From Candidatus Limicola stercorigallinarum (GTDB taxonomy: Bacteria > Actinomycetota > Coriobacteriia > Coriobacteriales > Coriobacteriaceae), in NCBI GenBank assembly GCA_018711625.1, contig DVID01000009.1, positions 83,691 to 147,690 on the forward strand: a DNA stretch of 64,000 bases, read 5' to 3'. The notes below the pieces were generated by a model, which made no database searches, had not been told where the DNA came from, and saw only the letters and a program-made list of their open reading frames with translations. Within the stretch, counting starts at the first letter, position 1, and every line of letters begins with the position of its first letter. This document shows positions 26,509 through 35,045 of the stretch, piece after piece. The translations under genes were made by a program, and so were the position numbers.

Positions 26509-27348
26509 ATGTCCTACACCATTGCCGGGGACATTCACACCCACACGCTCTTCTCGCGCCACGCGTACTCCACCATTGCCGAGAACGTGGCGGCGGCGCG
26601 TGCGGCAGGCCTTGAGGTGCTGGGCTCGGCCGACCATTTTAGCTGCATGCTCTTTCCCGAGCAGCACATTCGCAACTTCCAGTTCTTCATTAACCAGGGA
26701 GTGTGGCCGCGCGTGTGGGATGGCGTCACCGTGCTGCGCGGCATGGAGGCCGACATCGTCTCGCTCTCCGGCGAGCTCTTTGGGCAGGATATCTCCTGCC
26801 GTGAGAACATCACGGGCCGTCCCTTCCGCACGGAGCGCTCACTCTTTGACCAGGTGGTGCGCGGTATTGACTACGTGGTGGCAAGTGTGCACAACGGTGA
26901 CTTCACCGAAGGCGCGAGCCTTGCGGCTACGACGGCTATGTATGTGAAGGCACTCGAGCAGCCGCGCGTGCTGCTGCTTGGCCATACGGGTCGCTCGGGC
27001 GTGCCGTTTGATGTGGACGAGGTGCTTGAGGTGGCCAAGGAGCGTCACAAGCTCATCGAGATCAACGAGCATAGCCTTAACTCCGATGCGCATGGAGCGC
27101 ATCACACCGCCTGCACCACCATTGCCGAGCGTTGCGCCGAGATGGGCGTGGGCATCGTGGTGTCGAGCGATGCGCATATCGCACACGATATCGGCCGCTT
27201 CCCGTTTGTGCGCTCTATGCTGGAGGAGATTCACTTCCCGCAGGAGCTCATCGCCAACCGGGGTCGCGCTGCCATGCTCGATGCGCTGGAAGCGGCGGGC
27301 GTGTGTGACATGCTCCCCATTCGCGCCGCTCACGAAGTGCGCGCGTAG
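26509..27348 (+). CDS. PHP-domain metal-dependent hydrolase, YcdX-like
   Basis: 279 residues. PHP-family phosphoesterase: GDIHTHTLFSRHAYST at the start gives the H-x-H metal motif; then GSADHF, GMEADIVS, YVVASVHNGDF, LLGHTGRSG, EINEHSLNS and SSDAHIAHDIGRF supply the remaining His, Glu and Asp ligands of the trinuclear site. YcdX-type proteins hydrolyse phosphate esters, but the natural substrate is unknown. A strong AAGGAGG lies seven bases before ATG 26509. The fmdE-like gene follows after about 110 bases. Confidence 0.85.
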   Translation: MSYTIAGDIHTHTLFSRHAYSTIAENVAAARAAGLEVLGSADHFSCMLFPEQHIRNFQFFINQGVWPRVWDGVTVLRGMEADIVSLSGELFGQDISCRENITGRPFRTERSLFDQVVRGIDYVVASVHNGDFTEGASLAATTAMYVKALEQPRVLLLGHTGRSGVPFDVDEVLEVAKERHKLIEINEHSLNSDAHGAHHTACTTIAERCAEMGVGIVVSSDAHIAHDIGRFPFVRSMLEEIHFPQELIANRGRAAMLDALEAAGVCDMLPIRAAHEVRA

Positions 27349-27354
27349 CGGCAA

Positions 27355-27430
27355 GCTCTGCAGGGAACCCATAGGAAAGATAACGGTGGCAACCATGACG
27401 CCAGCCTCACAAGGAGCGCCGGCGCATCTG
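27355..27430 (+). other. Possible structured leader before the FmdE-like gene
   Basis: The 109-base gap contains several short complementary blocks (GCAGGGAACCCATAGGAAAG, GGTGGCAACC, GCCAGCCTC, AAGGAGCGCC) with purine-rich single-stranded patches, unlike plain spacer. Some elements recall Moco or cobalamin riboswitches, but I cannot align them confidently to either. Confidence 0.3.
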
Positions 27431-27457
27431 CCACACCGACGAGATACAAGGAGTGTC

Positions 27458-28057
27458 ATGCTCAAGCGGACGTTTGACGAAGATCTGGAACGCGCCATCG
27501 CGTTTCATGGGCATCTGTGCGCCGGCCAGGTTATTGGCACGCGCATGGCGCGCCTGGCTATGGCGTACTTTCATATCGAAGATGCCGATACCTACCGCGA
27601 CCTGGTGGCCTTCGTGGAATGCGATCGTTGCTTGGCCGATGCGGTGATCTCGGTTGCCAACTGCCACCTGGGGCGCCGCCGCCTGAAGTGGTATGACTAC
27701 GGCATCATGTCGGCCAGCTTCTACGACCTGGCAACGGGTCGCGCCATCCGCATCTCCCAGCGCCCGGATGTGCCCAAGGCGCCGCACGACAAAGACGAGA
27801 TGCTGGCGTTTTTTGCGGGACTTAGCGACGCCGAGCTTTTTTGCGTGCATGAGGTGACGCTTCCCGACTTTGAGGAGTTTGACCTGCCGGGCCGCCCGCG
27901 CAAGACGCAGATTTGCGAGGTATGCGGCGAGCGCGTGCACGATGGTCGCGGTATCGAGCGTGACGGCCATACCTACTGCCGCCGCTGCGCAGGTGAGCAT
28001 GTGTATTACGTTGAGGGCCGGGAGCTCTCGGCTGAGGAACTCTCTCACGGCGTATAA
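27458..28057 (+). CDS. FmdE-family protein with C-terminal zinc ribbon
   Basis: 199 residues. The N-terminal domain matches FmdE (formylmethanofuran dehydrogenase subunit E family): AIAFHGHLCAGQVIGTRMA near residue 12 with the conserved H-x-H and Cys, and VECDRCLADAV near 50. After about residue 145 a four-cysteine zinc ribbon follows: CEVCGERVHDGRGIERDGHTYCRRC. FmdE proteins are linked to molybdenum or tungsten enzymes and, in non-methanogens, have no settled role. No molybdopterin gene is nearby. ATG 27458 has AAGGAG; an upstream in-frame ATG (27394) would run through the possible structured leader and is less likely. Confidence 0.85.
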   Translation: MLKRTFDEDLERAIAFHGHLCAGQVIGTRMARLAMAYFHIEDADTYRDLVAFVECDRCLADAVISVANCHLGRRRLKWYDYGIMSASFYDLATGRAIRISQRPDVPKAPHDKDEMLAFFAGLSDAELFCVHEVTLPDFEEFDLPGRPRKTQICEVCGERVHDGRGIERDGHTYCRRCAGEHVYYVEGRELSAEELSHGV

Positions 28058-28205
28058 GGACGCGGAAGACCTCATTGGTGGTCAGGTTGCTCTGCCGAAC
28101 CTTATAAAAAGGTAAGGAAACCATCATGGGTTGTTCACGGGTGCTTGGTACGCTGAGCGTACGCGGGGCGCACACCTGCTTCGCACGAATGGCAAAGGAG
28201 CGCCC

Positions 28206-29729
28206 ATGGCGGATGATAGGAGGAGCAAGACTTCGGCAACGTTGATTCGCGTTGCTGTCGCGCGATCGCTGCTTGTCTTGCTTGTGCTTATCATCTGCCT
28301 GGGCTGCGCCTGCGCGGTGATGCTGCGGTGCCGGTATGAAGAGGGCCGCCGTGGCACGGATGATGTTGCGGCGCCGCGGGTGGCCATGGCTGCCGAGCCG
28401 CAGCCCCAGGGGCGCATCGAGACCGCGCTTACCTACACGTGTATCGATAAAGATGGCACCGGTGAGGTTGAGGATACCTTTGTGTGGGATGATGCCTGGT
28501 TTACCGAAGGTGGCCCGGCATATGATTCCGAGCTTGCTCGCACCTGCGCGGTGCTGTCTACGTTGGCGTATTCAGAATCGGGTTATTACCAGGAAGCATC
28601 TGATCAACCTGCTTATATGGAAGATGCCTTGGCCCGCCTGGGCTTTGATGAGGTGTCTACCGAGTCATACCGCTTCCGCAGCGAGGTGGTTGACCAGGTG
28701 CTCAACCTTATCATGCAGCAAGAGGACACGGTGGCCTATACCCTGGCGCGCAAACGCGTGACCACGCAGACGGGCGAGACGGTGTCGGTCATCCTTATGG
28801 TGGCGCGTGGCAGCTACGGATCGGAGTGGCTGAGCAATCTCAAGCTGGCGATTGAAGACGAGATGGCGGGGCACGAGGAGCAAGAGGCGGGTACTGATGG
28901 TGATACGGGAGATGCCGCGGAAGATGCCACGGGCGTAGGCACGCCAACGGCCGCCGAGATGGATGCCCAGAGTGCCCTAGAGGATGCTATGGGAGATTCT
29001 GCCCACCAGGGGTATAGCGAGGCCGCCGAAGAGGTGTGGGGCGCTCTTTCCTCCTGGATAGACGAAAGCCATGCCGCGGGCGAGCGTGTGGCCCTGGTTA
29101 CCTGCGGGCATAGTCGTGGTGGCGCCATCGCGAACCTTATCGCTGCCCGTGCAGCAGATGAGCTGGCGTATGCTCAGACGGAGACGGACGAGGCCGCGAG
29201 TGGTGCGGGCGCGCTTGCAGGTTACACAGGCGCCGTTGCAGATGAGGATGCTTCATCGCGCACACACATGGCTGCAACGGATACTGTGCGTGCCTATACC
29301 TTTGCGTCTCCGCGAACCACGGTGAGCGAGCGGGCGCACGATGATCGGTACAGCAGCATTTATAACGTGGTGAATCCGGCAGACATCATGCCGAGCTTGC
29401 CGCTTGCTACCTGGGGATATGAACGCTATGGCTGCGACGTGTTGCTGCCTCGCGTGGGCGATGATGGCTTTGATGCCGCCCATGCTCAGATGGAGGCCCA
29501 GTTTGAGCGCGTGATGGGAATGCCCAACCAGTCCGTTCCCGCTGATGCCCATGTGGTGGACACGGTGGTGCGCGAGGTGGGGGAGCAGGTGACCTCCACC
29601 GCCGAGCTTATGTCGCCCTCCGGCGTTGCCCAGGCGGTGGGTATCCTTGCTCAGCATGTAGATCCGGAGCGCATGCTCCGGGGGCACATGCCGAGCGTTT
29701 ACCTTGCCTGGTTGAGTGCCTGTGCTTAA
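28206..29729 (+). CDS. Membrane-anchored or secreted class 3 lipase-like hydrolase
   Basis: 507 residues. A basic start and a hydrophobic segment (LLVLLVLIICLGCACAVML) direct export and may remain as an anchor. The alpha/beta-hydrolase nucleophile elbow is CGHSRGGAIANLIAA near residue 300; the preceding strand GERVALVTC and the later YNVVNPADIMPSLPL (probably carrying the acid) fit lipase class 3, and a His near DAHVVDTV may complete the triad. An acidic, Ala/Gly-rich insertion (about 220-270) and a second one after the elbow are probably disordered loops. AAAGGAG precedes ATG 28206. It converges on the methyltransferase gene. The substrate is unknown. Confidence 0.8.
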   Translation: MADDRRSKTSATLIRVAVARSLLVLLVLIICLGCACAVMLRCRYEEGRRGTDDVAAPRVAMAAEPQPQGRIETALTYTCIDKDGTGEVEDTFVWDDAWFTEGGPAYDSELARTCAVLSTLAYSESGYYQEASDQPAYMEDALARLGFDEVSTESYRFRSEVVDQVLNLIMQQEDTVAYTLARKRVTTQTGETVSVILMVARGSYGSEWLSNLKLAIEDEMAGHEEQEAGTDGDTGDAAEDATGVGTPTAAEMDAQSALEDAMGDSAHQGYSEAAEEVWGALSSWIDESHAAGERVALVTCGHSRGGAIANLIAARAADELAYAQTETDEAASGAGALAGYTGAVADEDASSRTHMAATDTVRAYTFASPRTTVSERAHDDRYSSIYNVVNPADIMPSLPLATWGYERYGCDVLLPRVGDDGFDAAHAQMEAQFERVMGMPNQSVPADAHVVDTVVREVGEQVTSTAELMSPSGVAQAVGILAQHVDPERMLRGHMPSVYLAWLSACA

Positions 29730-29771
29730 GTAACCGCCGCTGTTTTGTTGGTGTCAGCGGTGTTTCAGCTC

Positions 29772-31295
29772 CTACCGCTCAAGCACCGCGACCGTCTCGA
29801 CGTGCGAGGTGTGTGGGAACATGTCAACCGGCGTGAGGCGTACGAGCCGGTAGCCCGCCTGCCCAAGAATCGCAAGGTCGCGCACTTGTGTTGTGGGGTT
29901 GCAGCTTACATACACCACACGCCGCGGCCCCAGCGCGCTGACCGCCTGGAGAAAGGTTGGCGTCGATCCGGCGCGCGGTGGGTCGAGCACCACAACGTCT
30001 GCCTTCATGCCGTCGCGCGCGCAGCGCTTGATGCAGCTCGTGGCATCCTCGGCCACAAACGTGGCATCAATATGGTTGAGCTGGGCGTTCTCTTGTGCAT
30101 CAGTCACGCCGGCCGGGTTGCGTTCAACGCCTACGAGCGAGATGGGAGCCCCCTTGCGCGCCGAGGCTTCGGCTGCGGTGAGGCCGATGGTGCCACTGCC
30201 GCAATAGGCGTCGAGCACCACATCGCCTGCTGCAAGGTCCATGCCTTCGATAGCAACGCTGTAGAGGACCTCGGTCTGCTGCGGATTGGTCTGATAAAAC
30301 GCGGTGGGCGAGATGGCAAAGGTGCATCCCAAGAGGCGGTCGTGCATGCGCGGGGTACCTGTGAGTATGCGGGTCTCCGGCCCCAGGATGGCGTTGCCTG
30401 GCCGCGGGTTGATGTTGTGCGCCACACCCACCAGGGCAGGATCGATGGCGGCAAGCGCTTCGGCAAACTCTTGCTCGCGTGGGAGGTCGCGGTTGCTGGT
30501 GACCACGGTGAGCAGGGCTTCGTTGGTGCGCCAGCCCATGCGCACAATGGCGTGGCGGAGCAGTCCGCGGTGGGCATCCTCATCAAAGGCGGTGATGTGC
30601 AGGTCTTCTGCCACGCGCGCTACCGCGTTGAGGATGCGCCGCGCGCCCGGGGCTTCCACCGGGCAGTCGGGGGTGGCGACGATGCGATGCGTTCCCGCAG
30701 CAAAAAAACCTGACTGCACGCTGCCGTGCGGGCCGGGGGCAAAGGGCGTGGCCGCCTTATGCCTAAAGGCACGCGGGGCAGGGAGCTTGCCGGCGTCGGC
30801 AGTTATACAGGCATCGCGCAGGGGGTCATAGGAAACATCCTCGGGCGAGCGCTCCAGCGGATAGCGCATCCCGCGAACGGGCTCAATGCCGCAGTCCCAC
30901 CCAAACTGGGCCAGCAGCGGAGTAAAGAGCTCTTCGGTTGCAGCCTGTTTGTTCTTGAGTTGTTTGTGATAGGGCACACCTAAAAGCGAGCAGCCGCCGC
31001 AGGCATGCATGATGGGGCAGGGGCCCGCAGTGGCGTGTGCCTGATCATGGGCAGAGCGAGCGGGAGCTTTGCGCGGCACGGACTTCTGAGGCGTAGCCTT
31101 GCGCGGCGCGGGTTTTCGCGATGCAGACTTGTGTCCCTCGGACCGCTGCGTCCGGTCGCTGTTCTTGGCGTTTCCGCTGCCCTGGCCGCGCGGTGCTCCC
31201 TTCAGCGGATGTTTGCCACTCTGCTTCCTCTGTGCGGAGCCTTGATGTTGTGCGCCGCGGTCGGCTGCGCCTGAACGTGTGCGCTGCGATGCCAT
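29772..31295 (-). CDS. 23S rRNA (uracil-C5)-methyltransferase, RlmD/TrmA family
   Basis: 507 residues. The family methylates C5 of a uridine in 23S rRNA or tRNA. The Fe-S motif C-x5-C-x2-C (CPIMHACGGC near residue 95) and a later Cys in TPDCPVEAP fit the RumA cluster. SAM-binding motif VLDAYCGSGTIGL, VVLDPPRAG and the catalytic Cys in VVYVSCNPTTQVRDL are all present; the C-terminal ETVAVLER gives the base Glu. Instead of the usual TRAM domain, the first 85 residues are a Lys/Arg/Ser/Gln-rich tail that probably binds RNA. ATG 31295 follows GGGGG; the longer track start lacks a site. U747 versus U1939 versus tRNA U54 cannot be decided. Confidence 0.88.
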   Translation of the reverse strand: MASQRTRSGAADRGAQHQGSAQRKQSGKHPLKGAPRGQGSGNAKNSDRTQRSEGHKSASRKPAPRKATPQKSVPRKAPARSAHDQAHATAGPCPIMHACGGCSLLGVPYHKQLKNKQAATEELFTPLLAQFGWDCGIEPVRGMRYPLERSPEDVSYDPLRDACITADAGKLPAPRAFRHKAATPFAPGPHGSVQSGFFAAGTHRIVATPDCPVEAPGARRILNAVARVAEDLHITAFDEDAHRGLLRHAIVRMGWRTNEALLTVVTSNRDLPREQEFAEALAAIDPALVGVAHNINPRPGNAILGPETRILTGTPRMHDRLLGCTFAISPTAFYQTNPQQTEVLYSVAIEGMDLAAGDVVLDAYCGSGTIGLTAAEASARKGAPISLVGVERNPAGVTDAQENAQLNHIDATFVAEDATSCIKRCARDGMKADVVVLDPPRAGSTPTFLQAVSALGPRRVVYVSCNPTTQVRDLAILGQAGYRLVRLTPVDMFPHTSHVETVAVLER

Positions 31296-31621
31296 GCTGC
31301 CCCCGTAAGCTGCTCGTAGATGCTTCAATCGCTCCCATGCTATCAAACCTGTGCCGCGCCTGTCCGCGAGGTGTTCAACGTGAGGGCAACGCTGTGCGCG
31401 CGGCCCGCTTCCTAGTAAGGTGGGTCGCGCTTTTTGCCAGGTGCCCAAGGCAGGCAAGTCACCAGCAAGCATGCCGCCACCAGCCAGGCCTCACCTCGTT
31501 TGCACGGCAAGAGGGAGGCATTCATGGTGGTTCTTGTTTGCTGCGCCGCAAAACGGGCACAAGGAATGAATGTCCGCCTCACGTGCGGCGTTTTGAATCA
31601 AACAATACGAGAGGGGCTCTC
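31296..31621. other. Divergent intergenic region, methyltransferase / ABC transporter
   Basis: 326 bases between divergent starts. It contains an unassigned ATG (31524) behind a strong GGGAGG site; that frame gives 66 codons and overlaps the ABC gene out of frame, so it could be a leader peptide. Directly before the ABC gene, CGAGAG-GGG-CTCTCG folds over the ribosome site. No clear promoter consensus was seen. Confidence 0.4.
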
Positions 31622-34279
31622 GTGCTCGAACTCAAATCCATCACCAAGGACTACCCCTCGGGCGATACCGTGGTTCATGCGCTTAAAGGCATTTCGGTTA
31701 CCTTCCGCAACCAGGAGTTTGTAAGCATCCTCGGTCAGTCGGGCTGTGGCAAAACCACGCTGCTCAACATCATCGGTGGCCTGGACCAATACACGCGCGG
31801 CGACCTCGTTATCAACGGCCGCTCCACCAAGAGCTATCTCGACCGCGACTGGGATACCTACCGCAACCATTCGGTAGGTTTTGTGTTCCAGAGCTACAAC
31901 CTCATCCCGCATCAGTCGGTTATCGCAAACGTGGAGATGGCACTTCTCCTTTCGGGCACGCCGGCCGCCGAGCGCCGTCGCCGTGCGGAGGAGGCGCTTG
32001 CCAGCGTGGGCCTCTCTGAGCAGATGCACAAGCGGCCCAACCAGCTCTCGGGTGGTCAGATGCAGCGCGTGGCCATCGCCCGCGCCATTGTGAACGACCC
32101 CGAGATCATCCTTGCCGATGAGCCCACGGGCGCTCTCGATACCGAAACCTCGGTGGAGGTCATGGAGATCTTGAAGCGCCTCTCGCACGACCGCCTCGTC
32201 ATTATGGTGACGCACAACCCGCAGCTTGCCGAGGAGTACTCCGACCGCATCGTGCGCATCCAGGACGGCTTGGTTATAAGCGACTCCAACCCTGTTGATC
32301 CGGAGCGCGAGCGCCTCACGCCTGAGCAGGTCCAGGCTCACGCCGTTGCCGACGCCAAAAAGGGCAAGCGCAGCATGGGGTTCAAATCGGCGCTCACGCT
32401 TTCGTTCACCAACCTCATGACCAAAAAGGGCCGCACCTTCCTCACGGCCTTTGCCGGATCCATCGGCATCATCGGCATCGCGCTCATCCTCTCGCTTTCG
32501 GACGGCGCGCAGAATTACATCTCCGAGACTGAGCAGTCCACCATGGGAAGCTACCCGCTTACCATCAACGAGACCAGCGTGGACATGGCGAGCATGATGA
32601 GCTCGATGATGGGTTCGGTGGCCGAGACGACTGCGCAGGCGGTGGGCGAGGGAACCGTCGCATCGAAGAACCTTGTTACCGACATGGTGACGAGCGTGGC
32701 CGACGGCGCCAACGAAAACGATATGCCGACCATCAAGGCATGGCTCGAAACAAATCCGGGTAACATCGACGACATCACAACAGCGATTGAGTACACCTAC
32801 GACGTGCCGCTCAATATCTACTCGTCCGACACCTCGGACGGCCCCGTGCAGGTAAACCCCGCCACGGTGATGGATGCGCTGGGTTTTTCCATCGGCGAGA
32901 CGCAAGGTGAGATGTTGAGCTCGATGGGCTCGTCGTACGACGTGTTTACCGAGCTGCTGCCCAACCGCGACACCTGGGATCGCGACTACGATGTGGTGGC
33001 CGGGCACATGCCCGAGAACTGGAACGAAGTGGTGCTCTATATAGACAATAACGGCCGCATCTCCGACTACACCCTCTATGCGCTGGGTCTGCTTGATCAA
33101 AGCGAGTTGCGCGGCATGATGGCAAGTGTGGTGGCAGGCCGCAGCGTAGACGAGGTTGAAAGCACAAGCTACACCTACGACGAGCTCATGGATCTTACGT
33201 TCAAGCTGGTGCCGGAGGGGTCGAAGTACGCCGAGCAGGACGACGGCACCTGGGCGGACATGAGCGAAGACGATGCCTATATGACTGACGTGATCAACAA
33301 CGCCGAGGAGCTTCATGTGGTGGGTATTGTGAAGCCGACCGAGGAGAACGACGAGTCCAACTGGGGCACGATGCTCTACACGCCCGAGCTCATCGAGCAT
33401 CTGATTGAGGTGGGCTCCTCGAGCGCGGCGGTTCAGGCCCAGGAGCAGGACCCCACAACGGATATCTTCACCGGCCTGCCCTTCCAGGAGGATTCGGTTA
33501 ATCTCAGCATGGACGCTATCGAGGCCATGCTCACGCAGCTGCCCGCCGAGCAGGCCGCGCAGATGAGCTCCTACATTGATGGCCTTCGTGCTGAGGGCAT
33601 GAGTGACGATGAAATTGCCCGGGCCTTCTCCAACCGCATGGCAGAGCAAACCGATAACGCCACCTACGAGGGCAATCTTGCCACGCTGGGCGCGGGCGAC
33701 CTGGATGATCCCGCGCAGATCAGCATCTACCCGGTGGACTTTGAGGCCAAAGGGCAGATCGACGACCTCATCGAGGATTACAACGATCAGGTTGCCGAAG
33801 CGGGTGAAGGCACCGAGATTCGCTACACCGACATCGTGGGCATGCTCATGTCGAGCGTGACAGACATTGTGAACGCCATCACCTATATCCTCATCGCATT
33901 CGTGGGCATCTCGCTCGTGGTGAGTTCGATCATGATCGGCATCATCACCTATATCTCGGTGCTCGAGCGCACCAAGGAGATTGGTATCCTGCGCGCCATC
34001 GGCGCATCGAAGCGCGATGTGAGCCGCATCTTCACTGCTGAGACGCTCATCATTGGCCTGGTATCGGGCGTGCTGGGCATCGCGGTGACGGTGGCGCTTG
34101 ATATTCCCGTCAATATGATCATCGAGCAGGTGGCAGGCGTTGAGAACCTAGCCGCGGTGCCCGCCGGCGCTGGCGTGGCGCTCGTGCTCATCTCGGTGGT
34201 GCTCTCGCTTGTGGCGGGCTTGGCCCCAAGTCGTATGGCAGCCAAGAAAGACCCGGTGACCGCGCTGCGCACGGAGTAG
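31622..34279 (+). CDS. MacB/FtsX-type ABC transporter, fused ATPase and permease
   Basis: 885 residues. N-terminal ATPase of the LolD/MacB type: Walker A GQSGCGKTT (about 38), Q-loop FQSYNLIP, signature LSGGQMQRVAIARA (about 142), Walker B ILADEPTGALD, switch His in MVTHNP. Then a FtsX-like permease: first membrane segment FAGSIGIIGIALILSL (about 282), a 440-residue extracellular domain, and three further segments near the C-terminus (ITYILIAFVGISLVV, IIGLVSGVLGIAVTV, GVALVLISVVLSLVAG). Such proteins move substrates by mechanotransmission, often exporting peptides or resisting antimicrobials. GTG 31622 gives the standard LELKSITKDYPSGD start and sits behind AGAGGGG. The large extracellular domain is Met/Ser/Asp-rich and unfamiliar; the cargo is unknown. 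Confidence 0.88.
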   Translation: MLELKSITKDYPSGDTVVHALKGISVTFRNQEFVSILGQSGCGKTTLLNIIGGLDQYTRGDLVINGRSTKSYLDRDWDTYRNHSVGFVFQSYNLIPHQSVIANVEMALLLSGTPAAERRRRAEEALASVGLSEQMHKRPNQLSGGQMQRVAIARAIVNDPEIILADEPTGALDTETSVEVMEILKRLSHDRLVIMVTHNPQLAEEYSDRIVRIQDGLVISDSNPVDPERERLTPEQVQAHAVADAKKGKRSMGFKSALTLSFTNLMTKKGRTFLTAFAGSIGIIGIALILSLSDGAQNYISETEQSTMGSYPLTINETSVDMASMMSSMMGSVAETTAQAVGEGTVASKNLVTDMVTSVADGANENDMPTIKAWLETNPGNIDDITTAIEYTYDVPLNIYSSDTSDGPVQVNPATVMDALGFSIGETQGEMLSSMGSSYDVFTELLPNRDTWDRDYDVVAGHMPENWNEVVLYIDNNGRISDYTLYALGLLDQSELRGMMASVVAGRSVDEVESTSYTYDELMDLTFKLVPEGSKYAEQDDGTWADMSEDDAYMTDVINNAEELHVVGIVKPTEENDESNWGTMLYTPELIEHLIEVGSSSAAVQAQEQDPTTDIFTGLPFQEDSVNLSMDAIEAMLTQLPAEQAAQMSSYIDGLRAEGMSDDEIARAFSNRMAEQTDNATYEGNLATLGAGDLDDPAQISIYPVDFEAKGQIDDLIEDYNDQVAEAGEGTEIRYTDIVGMLMSSVTDIVNAITYILIAFVGISLVVSSIMIGIITYISVLERTKEIGILRAIGASKRDVSRIFTAETLIIGLVSGVLGIAVTVALDIPVNMIIEQVAGVENLAAVPAGAGVALVLISVVLSLVAGLAPSRMAAKKDPVTALRTE

Positions 34280-34355
34280 GTGGGTGCGCGGCGGCTGCCT
34301 GGCCTCCGCGCAGTCTCCGTGACATGCCTGGGGCCGGCCGAAGCTGCCAGAAACT

Positions 34356-34423
34356 GCTAGCTTGTTTTTTCGACGTTGAGGGACGTGTTTTTGCTTCATT
34401 CAACGTCGAAATAACAAGCTAGC
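34356..34423. repeat. Palindromic element, copy 1 (AGCTTGTTTTTTCGACGTTGA type)
   Basis: 24-base arms beginning GCTAGCTTGTT and ending CGACGTTGA, with a 20-base loop; one mismatch between arms. Two close relatives occur at 52502-52571 and 53937-54010. It lies 77 bases after the ABC gene stop, in a 450-base gene-free region before acpP. Placed here it could also end transcription. Confidence 0.85.
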
Positions 34424-34611
34424 GGCGTTTTGTGCTTGCGGAGCGTGGTTGCGGAGCTGCAACCCCGCTGCGCTCCGGCCATTCAGACCCTCCATGCCGG
34501 TTTGTGCCCCGTCGGAGGCGGTGGTGAGCGGCGCTGCCGCCATGGCTCGCAATCGCATGCACAACCAGGGGTTACGACATGCCCGCATGCGTCTTGTGGC
34601 GATTATGAGAA

Positions 34612-34672
34612 GAGATGTTACTTGGTAAACATCTCAAATAATTTAACTAAAATGCTTTAGCTAGTTTTGACA
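34612..34672 (+). promoter_or_regulatory. Promoter/operator region of the fatty-acid operon
   Basis: Two palindromes sit in an AT-rich patch about 60-120 bases before acpP: GAGATGTT-N8-AACATCTC (34612-34635) and CTAAA-ATGC-TTTAG (34647-34660), the latter inside a wider AACTA...TAGTT repeat. Possible -35/-10 pairs overlap them but none is clear; a TTGACA at 34667 has no -10 partner. They are plausible sites for the FabT-like MarR protein coded at the end of the operon. Confidence 0.5.
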
Positions 34673-34730
34673 ACCACGGGCGCCGCCGCGCCCTCGCTTC
34701 GGACGTCAGCTCGTCCGGGAAGGAGCAGTC

Positions 34731-34961
34731 ATGGATTTCGAGAAGATGCGCGAGGTCATCGCTGAGACCGTCGGTTGCGACCTGGAGAAGGTCACCCGCG
34801 AGGCCGAGCTCGAGGCCGACCTGGGCGCCGACTCGCTGGCTGCTATGGAGCTCGTGATGGCTCTTGAGGAGGCCTTCGACATCGAGGTCGACGACTCCGC
34901 CCTCGACCAGTTCAAGACGGTCGGTGACCTGGCCGATTACGTCGCTGAGAAGACGGCGTAA
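34731..34961 (+). CDS. acpP: Acyl carrier protein
   Basis: 76 residues, acidic, four-helix ACP. It carries growing acyl chains as thioesters on a phosphopantetheine attached to the Ser of LGADSLAAMEL (residue 35). AAGGAGC precedes ATG 34731. First gene of an uninterrupted same-strand run of eleven fatty-acid genes plus a regulator, which makes its role in FASII secure. Confidence 0.96.
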   Translation: MDFEKMREVIAETVGCDLEKVTREAELEADLGADSLAAMELVMALEEAFDIEVDDSALDQFKTVGDLADYVAEKTA

Positions 34962-35045
34962 CGCGCACACATGCGCACACTTGGCGCGGGCCGGCGGCGT
35001 GGTCGTCGGCCCGCGTTGTATATGCGGTGAGTCGAAGGAGGCAAC

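Noticed and set aside
29730-29771. Terminator between lipase and methyltransferase genes
   Set aside because: Only short CCGCTG/CAGCGG complementarity with no clear T-run; too weak to list.
31598-33649. 683-aa minus-strand ORF opposite the ABC transporter
   Set aside because: His/Val/Leu-rich low-information protein without motifs or a ribosome site; shadow.
34667-34672. TTGACA as the -35 of the acpP promoter
   Set aside because: The following 17 to 20 bases are GC-rich with no acceptable -10; probably coincidence.
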